Positions 1-5,691 of a DNA stretch of 5,913 nucleotides are shown piece after piece; the first letter of the stretch is position 1; each line of letters opens with the position of its first letter. Position numbers and translations under genes: made by a program. The notes under the pieces were generated by a model. The model was given only the letters and a program-made list of their open reading frames with translations, ran no database searches and was not told where the DNA came from. The stretch comes from Mariprofundaceae bacterium. Its GTDB lineage: Bacteria > Pseudomonadota > Zetaproteobacteria > Mariprofundales > Mariprofundaceae. The stretch lies in assembly GCA_030950865.1 (NCBI GenBank), contig JAUZQR010000393.1:1-5913 (forward strand). Reading direction: 5' to 3'.

Positions 1-915
1 TTGCAAGCTGCGGGTAAGCAAGCTGCGGGCGGTTCGATATATGTTACGTTGGAGCCATGTGCTGGGCATGGTCGAACACCGCCTTGTACAGAAGCTATAT
101 TAAAGGCTGGGATTACACGTGTGGTATTTGCCTCGGCTGATCCAAATCCTGATATGGCAGGCGGTTCGCAGTTTTTGCAAACTCAAGGAATTGAGGTGCT
201 TGGTGGTGTGATGGCAGATGAAGCAAACGCGTTGAATGTAGCATTCTTTCATTATGTGAAAACGGGTATGCCGTATGTGATTGCCAAGGCTGCAATTTCA
301 TTGGATGGTAAGTTAGCTACACGAAACCATGATTCACAATGGATTACAGGTGAAAAAGCACGCAAACATGCACATCAAGTGCGGGCGATGAGTGATACAA
401 TCGTGGTGGGTGCAGGTACGCTAAAAGATGATAACCCATCGCTTACGGTGCGTGATGTGCGCCTGAAAGGAGAGCATCCATTGAGGGTGGTGATTGCAAA
501 ACGGACACCTGATTTTTTCCCCGAATGTAAGTTGTTAAGCAATGAAGCCCAATCACGTATGTATGTTTATACCAATAATAAGCATACGAAGCTGTGGCAA
601 GAGGCTGGTATGGATGTGGTGGAAGTGTCTAATTTGCAAGCGACCCTCAAGCATTTGGCTGAAGATGGATGTCTGCAAGTTATGTTGGAAGGTGGAGGGC
701 AATTACATGCTGCTTTTTTGGAGAATCAATTTTCCAATGAGTTATTACTCTATCAAGCACCTTTATTGATTGGTGGTAAAGAAGCTGTGAATTTTTGGCA
801 TGGTTTGGGTGCACCTTATATGAAAGATGTGGTGCATTTGCAGGATATTCAGCGGCAAAAACTGGGTGATGATATGATGATTCGTGGAAAGCTTCACTAC
901 CCTGAACATATGTAA
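1..915 (+). CDS. ribD: Bifunctional riboflavin biosynthesis protein RibD (5' partial)
   Basis: RibD carries out two consecutive steps of riboflavin synthesis in the cytoplasm: zinc-dependent deamination of the diaminopyrimidine made from GTP, then NADPH-dependent reduction of its ribosyl side chain. Visible here are 304 residues. The deaminase zinc motif PCAGHGRTPPC lies at residues 19-29, with Cys20 and Cys29 as zinc ligands. The linker ADPNPDMAGG is at 46-55. The reductase domain starts near PYVIAKAAISLDGKLAT (91-107) and continues with VVGAGTLKDDNPSLTVR (135-151) and LEGGGQLHAAFL (229-240). The first TTG aligns with an internal leucine of the family, not a start. From recall of E. coli RibD, where the two Cys lie near 75 and 84, about 55 N-terminal residues are missing, including the HAE zinc/catalytic motif. 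The reading frame is open to the window edge, so this is truncation by the window and not a broken gene. The stop overlaps the next start by one base (TAATG). Confidence 0.96.
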   Translation: MQAAGKQAAGGSIYVTLEPCAGHGRTPPCTEAILKAGITRVVFASADPNPDMAGGSQFLQTQGIEVLGGVMADEANALNVAFFHYVKTGMPYVIAKAAISLDGKLATRNHDSQWITGEKARKHAHQVRAMSDTIVVGAGTLKDDNPSLTVRDVRLKGEHPLRVVIAKRTPDFFPECKLLSNEAQSRMYVYTNNKHTKLWQEAGMDVVEVSNLQATLKHLAEDGCLQVMLEGGGQLHAAFLENQFSNELLLYQAPLLIGGKEAVNFWHGLGAPYMKDVVHLQDIQRQKLGDDMMIRGKLHYPEHM

Positions 916-3311
916 TGTTGGACTTGCGCGCCATGCCGCTTTTTGTGCCAACACTGACATGGGTACTGGGTTTGGCAGCGGCGCGTATGAATGTTGTGTC
1001 ATGGCAACTTGATGTTGTTTTATTTGCTGTGCTTTGTGTGGCTTGGGCGGTGCGTTGGCAGCGTCTTTTTTGTTTGTGGGGCATATTGGGTTTGCTTTGG
1101 GGTGGCATTTGGCTGCTCAATGATGCTAGACAGGTGATATATGATGCCAGTTGGGTTGGGCAAGATGTGGTGCTACAGGCGGATGTTGAATCAGTCCGTA
1201 CAAGTTCAACATCAACACGTTTGCGTTTAAAGCATGTTCAACGTAATGATGGTGAAGTGTTGGCTGGCAAGGTTGATGTGTATGTTTGGTACGAAAAAAC
1301 TGTGCCGCAGATAGGGCAGTCTGTTCGTTTAACTGCAAAGCTTAAAGCACCTGTGAATAGGTATAATCCAGGCGGTTTTGATTATCAAGGTTACTGTTTT
1401 GATAGGCATATTGCTTTGATAGGTGGTGTGCGTGGTAAGATTGATATTTTAAACTCGGACACAAGTTTGTTGAACCATTTGCGTGCCAAGGTTCAAGCTG
1501 TGTTACCCAATGAGGCTGCACAACGTGGGGTATTGCAGGCGCTACTTTTAGCGAAACGAGATAATATTCCTATTCAAATCCAAGAAGCTTTTGCAGCAAC
1601 AGGTGCGGCGCATTTATTGGCAATTTCTGGCTTGCATGTGGGTATGGTGGCGGCTTGGGGAGCGATGTTGTGCTGGTGGCTTTTAACACGTCGCGAAGCA
1701 TGGATTGTTCGTTTTCCAGTACGCCATTGTAGTTTGGCTGTGGGTGTATTGTGCGCTATTTTCTATGCAACACTGGCAGGTTGGCCTTTGCCCACCCAGC
1801 GGGCGGCATTGATGTTGGGTGCTGCGGCTTTAGCTTGGTGGTTACGGGCACGTTATCAGCCTGTGAATACGTTGTTATTGGCTTTAATGCTGATTCTTTT
1901 ATGGGATGCGGCAGCAGTGTTATCCATATCTTTGTGGTTATCGTTTGTGGCAAGCTTGGCTTTGGTATTCTTTGCGCATCGTTATGAACAGGAATCTCAA
2001 TCTAAATCAAATCATATATCGCGTTACATAAAGAGCCTTATCATTGTGAGTCTGGTTGCAAGTTTGGCGACGTTACCACTGATTGCCGATGTGTTTGGGC
2101 GATTGCCTGTTTGGAGTTTGCCTGCAAATTTACTGCTAGTACCATTGTATGGTGGCTGGGTTTTACCATGGGCATTATTGGGTGAAATATCGGCATTGTT
2201 GAATTTTCATAGCTTGGCGGAAACATTGATGGTGATCTCTGGTTATGGCATTGATATGGGCAATGTCGTATTGATGCACATGCATACTTGGGTAGGCGGC
2301 AATCTTTGGCTGCCAGATATATCACTTGTCTGGGGTGTTTTTTACGTATCGGGCATGCTATGTGGTGCATTGTTATGGTTTCGTAAACAACGAAGCACCG
2401 CAATGATACTGATAAGCGGAACACTATTTTTATATAGCTATGGCGTTGCTACTGAAGGAGCTCCCACAACATCGCGTTTTATTGCATGGGATGTTGGGCA
2501 AGGTGCTGCTGCAAGTTTGATTCAAGTTCTTCCAAATAAACCAGCGCACGTATTGGTAGTGGATGTGCCAGGGCGTAAAGGTAGCCGTTTTAATGGTGGT
2601 ACAACGGTTGCATCGGGATTGCGAGCGTTGGGTTTGACACATATTGATGTATTAATGTTAAGCCATGCTCAATCGGATCATGCAGGTGGTGCATTAAGAC
2701 TATTGGATTCTATGCGTGATATATCTGAATTGTGGTTGGCAGATGTGCCTGCGAACCATGATTATCACGTGATGCAGAAGGCAGTTGCAAGAATTCAGCA
2801 ACAAGGGGGTCTTGTACGTTGGTTAAAACAGGGTGATGTATTGCAGATAGGCGAGATAAAAGTGCATGTTTTATGGCCGCCAGCAGGTTATGCACCTGAT
2901 AATGATAATAATACATCCTTGGTTTGTACGCTGGAAATGGCGAGCGGTAAACGTATATTGTTATCAGGAGATATGGAATCTCCTGTGGAACATGCTTTGC
3001 TCGGAAAGGGTGCTTTGCAGCCGCATACACTGATGTTGATGCCACATCATGGCAGTCGAACATCCAGTACGATAAGTCTCGTTCAGCGTGTTCAACCAAG
3101 TATTGTTATCGCACAAACAGGCAGAGATAATCATTTTAATTTTCCAAAAGATGATGTGGTACAACGATATAAGGATGTGGGTAGTGATGTTTGGAACACC
3201 GCCAATGGTGCTATTACATGGTCGTTATCAGATGGTAAAGTAAGTCAATTTAACCCGTTATTAGAAAGAAAACGTGATGTTGCATTGCAGTGGGTGGACT
3301 TGCTCCTATAA
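915..3311 (+). CDS. comEC: DNA internalization-related competence protein ComEC/Rec2
   Basis: ComEC is the inner-membrane channel that passes single-stranded DNA into the cytoplasm during natural transformation. At 798 residues this is full length for the three-domain proteobacterial form. N-terminal membrane segments lie around 9-24, 30-46 and 50-68. A periplasmic OB-like (DUF4131) region follows, with the signature NPGGFDYQGY at 151-160. The Competence domain (about 205-490) has the hallmark LLAISGLHVGM at 234-244 and roughly nine to ten hydrophobic helices. The C-terminal metallo-beta-lactamase domain has WDVGQG (525-530), SHAQSDHAGG (583-592), NDNNTSL (663-669), LLSGD (682-686) and PHHGSRTSS (710-718). 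Position 586 is Gln where relatives usually have Asp or His. ATG at 915 is chosen because it overlaps the ribD stop (TAATG). No strong Shine-Dalgarno precedes it, so translation is probably coupled to ribD; ATG at 933 is an alternative start. Whether the organism is naturally transformable cannot be told from this gene alone. Confidence 0.95.
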   Translation: MLDLRAMPLFVPTLTWVLGLAAARMNVVSWQLDVVLFAVLCVAWAVRWQRLFCLWGILGLLWGGIWLLNDARQVIYDASWVGQDVVLQADVESVRTSSTSTRLRLKHVQRNDGEVLAGKVDVYVWYEKTVPQIGQSVRLTAKLKAPVNRYNPGGFDYQGYCFDRHIALIGGVRGKIDILNSDTSLLNHLRAKVQAVLPNEAAQRGVLQALLLAKRDNIPIQIQEAFAATGAAHLLAISGLHVGMVAAWGAMLCWWLLTRREAWIVRFPVRHCSLAVGVLCAIFYATLAGWPLPTQRAALMLGAAALAWWLRARYQPVNTLLLALMLILLWDAAAVLSISLWLSFVASLALVFFAHRYEQESQSKSNHISRYIKSLIIVSLVASLATLPLIADVFGRLPVWSLPANLLLVPLYGGWVLPWALLGEISALLNFHSLAETLMVISGYGIDMGNVVLMHMHTWVGGNLWLPDISLVWGVFYVSGMLCGALLWFRKQRSTAMILISGTLFLYSYGVATEGAPTTSRFIAWDVGQGAAASLIQVLPNKPAHVLVVDVPGRKGSRFNGGTTVASGLRALGLTHIDVLMLSHAQSDHAGGALRLLDSMRDISELWLADVPANHDYHVMQKAVARIQQQGGLVRWLKQGDVLQIGEIKVHVLWPPAGYAPDNDNNTSLVCTLEMASGKRILLSGDMESPVEHALLGKGALQPHTLMLMPHHGSRTSSTISLVQRVQPSIVIAQTGRDNHFNFPKDDVVQRYKDVGSDVWNTANGAITWSLSDGKVSQFNPLLERKRDVALQWVDLLL

Positions 3312-3318
3312 TCCGCAC

Positions 3319-3369
3319 AACTCTTGAATAACAAAGTGTGCTAAGGCTAGATTTTGTTATTCAAGAGTT
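3319..3369. repeat. Perfect 17-bp inverted repeat (hairpin) after comEC
   Basis: The left arm AACTCTTGAATAACAAA (3319-3335) is the exact reverse complement of the right arm at 3353-3369, with a 17-base spacer at 3336-3352. In RNA a G-U and a U-A pair could extend the stem inwards. The arms have only 4 G/C of 17, and no run of T follows the right arm beyond TTT. It is therefore not a textbook intrinsic terminator, although its place eight bases after the comEC stop makes a role at the 3' end of that transcript the simplest reading. An operator for a dimeric regulator or a short mobile repeat are alternatives. The symmetry itself is certain; the function is inferred. Confidence 0.9.
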
Positions 3370-3393
3370 TGGAAGTTGCAAAGCGACTTGCAT

Positions 3394-3411
3394 CGCTATT
3401 CAGCTATAGCG
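3394..3411 (+). repeat. Small 6-bp inverted repeat in the exbB leader
   Basis: CGCTAT (3394-3399) and ATAGCG (3406-3411) are exact reverse complements around a 6-base loop. A competing 5-bp stem, AGCGA (3382-3386) with TCGCT (3393-3397), shares bases with it, so only one of the two could form at a time. Stems this short arise easily by chance, and no function is claimed. Confidence 0.35.
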
Positions 3412-3446
3412 GATACATGCTAGGTTTTAATAGAGTTCGTTGAATC

Positions 3447-3452
3447 AGGAGG
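3447..3452 (+). promoter_or_regulatory. Strong Shine-Dalgarno site for exbB
   Basis: AGGAGG lies six bases before GTG at 3459. It is the best ribosome binding site in the window and fixes the unusual GTG start of exbB. It also marks the start of an independently translated unit, in contrast to the overlapping starts downstream. Confidence 0.9.
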
Positions 3453-3458
3453 CAATAC

Positions 3459-4067
3459 GTGTACGAATTTATCAGCCAAGGGGGCATTGTTATTTATGTG
3501 CTTCTCGGTCTTTCCATTATCACAGTTACGCTGATTTTTGAGCGTTCTTGGAGCCTACGTCGTTCAGTTGTTGTGCCAACTAAAGATGTGGTAACCATAG
3601 AATCTTATGTGCGATCTGGGCAAGTGGATGAGGCAATTGCAGCTTGTGAGGAAAACAATACAGCCATGCATAGGATTTTATGGCTGGCACTGAAAAATCG
3701 TGGTGTAAAACGTTCTGTAATGAAGGAGATTTTAGAGGAAGTTGGTCGGCAGGAAGTAGCGCATTTGGATAGATATATTGGTGTTTTGGGTGTGATTGCT
3801 GCGATTTCTCCTTTATTGGGTTTGCTGGGAACGGTTATAGGCATGATTGAAGTGTTTCAGGTGATTGCGCTTGAAGGGGTTGGCAAGGCTGATGTATTGG
3901 CTGGTGGTATCTCTAAAGCATTGAATACAACCGCTGCGGGTTTAACGGTGGCGATTCCAGCTTTGGTGGCTTATCGCATGTTTGAATCCAAGGTGAATCG
4001 TTTTGTGATTGAAATTGAAGAACATGCTTTGCGCTTTGTGGATTTATTAAAGGGTGACCGTGAATGA
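3459..4067 (+). CDS. exbB: ExbB/TolQ/MotA-family proton channel protein
   Basis: This is the inner-membrane subunit that, with ExbD, forms a proton-driven motor powering TonB-dependent outer-membrane transport or related envelope work. It has 202 residues and three hydrophobic segments (about 8-27, 105-132 and 154-176), with a cytoplasmic loop between the first two. The family signatures are clear: SPLLGLLGTVIGMI at 117-130 and LAGGISKALNTTAAGLTVAIPAL at 147-169, here given only by their key residues Thr125 and Thr157/Thr158. Thr125 and Thr158 line up with the pore threonines 148 and 181 of E. coli ExbB by my own alignment. GTG is chosen as start because of the AGGAGG six bases upstream and because it gives a short N-terminus before the first membrane helix. 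The stop overlaps exbD by four bases. The short length fits ExbB or a TolQ-like paralogue; location next to comEC is typical of an ExbB-type pair. No tonB, tolA or tolB is in view, so the driven partner is unknown. Confidence 0.92.
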   Translation: MYEFISQGGIVIYVLLGLSIITVTLIFERSWSLRRSVVVPTKDVVTIESYVRSGQVDEAIAACEENNTAMHRILWLALKNRGVKRSVMKEILEEVGRQEVAHLDRYIGVLGVIAAISPLLGLLGTVIGMIEVFQVIALEGVGKADVLAGGISKALNTTAAGLTVAIPALVAYRMFESKVNRFVIEIEEHALRFVDLLKGDRE

Positions 4068-4474
4068 AATTAAGAGAACGCAAACGCGCTGACTTTATGG
4101 TGGAAATGACACCATTGGTGGATGTGGTGTTTTTGATGTTAATCTTTTTCATGGTTTCAACGAGTTTTACTGTCTCGGATAGTCTGAAATTGGAATTACC
4201 ATCGAGTAAAACCGCGACGCAAGATAAACAAGTAGAGCAAGTATTGGTGAGTATTGATGCATCTGGTCAGTTATATGTGCAGGAAGAAGCAGTGGAAGAT
4301 GGCGAACTTCGCCGCCGCATTTTGAATATCAGTAAAGGTGATCCGAATATGCGTGTGGTATTGCGTGCTGATGCAGAAACACGCCATAAGCGTGTGGTTT
4401 ATGTGATGGATACAGTGCGTGGATTGGGTATGGGCAAACTTGCCATTGCGACAGTTCCAGTGGGTAATAAATAA
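4064..4474 (+). CDS. exbD: ExbD/TolR-family biopolymer transport protein
   Basis: This is the partner of the preceding channel protein. Its single transmembrane helix sits inside the ExbB pentamer, and its C-terminal domain reaches into the periplasm to contact the driven protein. It has 136 residues. A short basic cytoplasmic tail (KLRERKR, 2-8) leads to EMTPLVDVVFLMLIFFMV at 14-31. Asp20 is the conserved membrane carboxylate that carries protons (Asp25 in E. coli ExbD). LELPSS (43-48) begins the periplasmic part, which ends with a normal ExbD-like fold (VVLRADAET, 98-106). ATG overlaps the exbB stop as ATGA, and AGGGTGA at 4051-4057 is a fair ribosome binding site, so coupled and near-equal translation is likely. 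The stop overlaps lysC by one base. ExbD and TolR are hard to separate on sequence alone; ExbD is preferred because the pair stands without tol-pal genes. Confidence 0.92.
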   Translation: MKLRERKRADFMVEMTPLVDVVFLMLIFFMVSTSFTVSDSLKLELPSSKTATQDKQVEQVLVSIDASGQLYVQEEAVEDGELRRRILNISKGDPNMRVVLRADAETRHKRVVYVMDTVRGLGMGKLAIATVPVGNK

Positions 4475-5691
4475 TGCGTGTTGTGCACAAGTATGGTGGC
4501 ACATCGGTTGGCTCTTTGGATAGAATGCGCGCCACTGCTAAATTAATTCAAGCTGATTTAAACCGTGGCAATGAAGTCGCAGTTGTCGTATCTGCCATGA
4601 GTGGTGAAACCAACCGTTTGATTGCGATGGCAAATGATATTGATTGTGAAGCGCCAGCGCGGGAAATGGATGCTTTGGTATCCACGGGGGAGCAAGTGAG
4701 TGCCGCCTTATTGGCGATGGAGCTTAACAGACTCGGTGTATCTGCCTATTCTTATAGTGGTGCACAAGCAGGTTTTCGCACTGATAGTAGCCATGCTCGC
4801 GCACGTATCAAAGGTGTGCAAAGTGAGCATTTGATTCGGCATATGCAAGTGGGTGAAGTGCCTGTTGTGACTGGTTTTCAAGGCTGTGATGAACATGGCA
4901 ATATCACAACATTGGGTCGTGGTGGTTCAGATACATCCGCTGTGGCTTTGGCGGTTGCAGTAAAAGCGGATGTTTGTGATATTTATACCGATGTGAATGG
5001 TATTTATACTACCGATCCGCGTATTGTGCCGCAGGCATCGAAAATTAAAGAAATTAGTTATGAAGAAATGTTAGAGTTTGCATCCTTGGGTGCAAAAGTC
5101 TTGCAAACACGCAGTGTTGAACTGGCAATGCGCTTTAATATGCCTATTCATTTGCGTTCTAGTTTTGAAGATATGACGGGCACAATCGTCAATGGCGAGG
5201 ATAAAGCTATGGAAAGAGCAGAAATTACGGGCGTGGCTTATCATCGTGATGAGGCCAAGGTTACGATTCAGGGTATTCCAGATCAGCCAGGTATTGCAGC
5301 ACGTATTTTTGGGCCTGTGGCAGATGCAGGTATCAATGTTGATGTGATTGTTCAAAATGTGAGTGAACATGGGCTCACAGATATGACATTTACGGTGCCG
5401 CGCAATGATTATGCTGCCACGATGCTCTTGTTACAAAATTTGTGTGGCGAAATGAAGGCTGAAAAAGTGAAAGGTGATGATACCGTTGCCAAAGTATCGA
5501 TTATTGGCGTAGGCATGCGCTCGCATGCGGGTGTAGCACGTAAAATGTTTGATGTTTTATCCAATGATAATATTAATATTCAGATGATTACCACCAGTGA
5601 AATCAAAGTAACGGTTGTGTTGGAAGAAAAATATGTCGAGCTGGCTGTGCGCGCATTGCATAGTGCTTTTGGGTTGGATGCCGCAGAATAA
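4474..5691 (+). CDS. lysC: Aspartokinase, monofunctional, ACT-regulated (alpha subunit)
   Basis: Aspartate kinase phosphorylates aspartate with ATP, the first step toward lysine, threonine, methionine and diaminopimelate. It has 405 residues, the usual length for the stand-alone LysC/Ask class, and is not fused to homoserine dehydrogenase. The kinase domain (1 to about 235) shows HKYGGTSVGS (5-14), VVVSAMSGETNRL (37-49), STGEQVSAAL (70-79), TTLGRGGSDTSA (145-156) and TDVNGIYTTDPRIV (172-185), covering substrate and ATP sites. Two ACT domains follow. The first holds PDQPGIAARIFG (269-280), the VQNVS loop and TDMTFTVPR (302-310). The second holds GVGMRSHAGVARKMF (345-359) and TTSEIKVTVVLE (373-384). 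These resemble enzymes inhibited jointly by lysine and threonine, but that is inferred. ATG overlaps the exbD stop (TAATG), with no clear Shine-Dalgarno upstream, so it appears coupled to exbD. An internal start at 5209 probably yields a separate beta subunit. Confidence 0.96.
   Translation: MRVVHKYGGTSVGSLDRMRATAKLIQADLNRGNEVAVVVSAMSGETNRLIAMANDIDCEAPAREMDALVSTGEQVSAALLAMELNRLGVSAYSYSGAQAGFRTDSSHARARIKGVQSEHLIRHMQVGEVPVVTGFQGCDEHGNITTLGRGGSDTSAVALAVAVKADVCDIYTDVNGIYTTDPRIVPQASKIKEISYEEMLEFASLGAKVLQTRSVELAMRFNMPIHLRSSFEDMTGTIVNGEDKAMERAEITGVAYHRDEAKVTIQGIPDQPGIAARIFGPVADAGINVDVIVQNVSEHGLTDMTFTVPRNDYAATMLLLQNLCGEMKAEKVKGDDTVAKVSIIGVGMRSHAGVARKMFDVLSNDNINIQMITTSEIKVTVVLEEKYVELAVRALHSAFGLDAAE
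5197..5211 (+). promoter_or_regulatory. Internal ribosome binding site and ATG within lysC
   Basis: GAGGA (5197-5201) lies seven bases before ATG at 5209-5211, which is codon 246 of lysC. This is a better ribosome binding site than any seen before the full-length lysC start. Its location at the kinase/ACT boundary matches the internal start known in Bacillus subtilis and Corynebacterium glutamicum lysC. Confidence 0.65.
5209..5691 (+). CDS. lysC: Probable aspartokinase beta subunit from an internal in-frame start
   Basis: Starting at Met246 the same frame encodes a 160-residue polypeptide made only of the two ACT domains. In B. subtilis aspartokinase II and in C. glutamicum, translation from an equivalent internal start gives a beta subunit of about 160-170 residues, which joins the full-length chain as an alpha2-beta2 tetramer and helps form the feedback-inhibitor sites. 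The local sequence MERAEITGVAYHRDEAKVTI matches the beta N-terminus of C. glutamicum (EEAVLTGVA...EAKVTV) at the same alignment position, as I recall it. The start is supported by GAGGA seven bases upstream. That this product is really made is inferred from position, context and family precedent. Confidence 0.6.
   Translation: MERAEITGVAYHRDEAKVTIQGIPDQPGIAARIFGPVADAGINVDVIVQNVSEHGLTDMTFTVPRNDYAATMLLLQNLCGEMKAEKVKGDDTVAKVSIIGVGMRSHAGVARKMFDVLSNDNINIQMITTSEIKVTVVLEEKYVELAVRALHSAFGLDAAE

Larger units (their letters stand above)
3312..3458. other. Intergenic region between comEC and exbB
   Basis: This 147-base gap is the only non-coding stretch of any size in the window. It is more A+T-rich than its surroundings. 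It contains a perfect 17-bp inverted repeat, smaller overlapping hairpins and the exbB ribosome binding site. It must hold either the comEC terminator, the exbB promoter, or both. I could not find a convincing sigma-70 promoter: TTGCAT at 3388-3393 with GATACA at 3412-3417 (18-base spacer) is the best I see, and its -10 box is weak. No plausible small protein or tRNA is present. Confidence 0.7.

Noticed and set aside
1..3. TTG at base 1 as the ribD start codon
   Set aside because: It aligns with an internal leucine just before the zinc motif. A start here would lose the HAE motif, and the frame simply continues off the window.
3..29. Tandem 12-base repeat GCAAGCTGCGGG (3-14 and 18-29) at the start of ribD
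   Set aside because: Residue by residue the region has the same length as E. coli RibD between the leucine and the YVTLEPC segment, so it is not an inserted duplication. It encodes an ordinary Ala/Gly/Lys-rich helix end.
680..1120. Minus-strand open frame of 146 codons across the ribD/comEC border
   Set aside because: It lies opposite two clear genes, has a low-complexity His/Ser/Thr-rich composition typical of antisense frames here, and shows no recognisable domain.
2965..2985. 8-bp inverted repeat CAGGAGAT/ATCTCCTG with a 5-base loop inside comEC
   Set aside because: It falls within the conserved SGD motif region of the protein. A stem of this size is expected about once by chance in a window this long.
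2041..3164. Several minus-strand frames of 66-129 codons inside comEC
   Set aside because: They are shadows of a confidently identified gene. Their products are rich in His, Tyr, Pro and Cys with no domain, and no ribosome binding sites or operon context support them.
3319..3369. The palindrome as terminal inverted repeats of a tiny transposable element
   Set aside because: The span is only 51 bases, with no evident target-site duplication on its flanks and no second copy in the window. Kept only as an option for genome-wide checking.
3319..3445. A Fur box controlling exbB-exbD
   Set aside because: ExbBD is often iron-regulated, but I find no match to the GATAATGATAATCATTATC pattern in the gap. 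The 17-bp arms do not resemble it.
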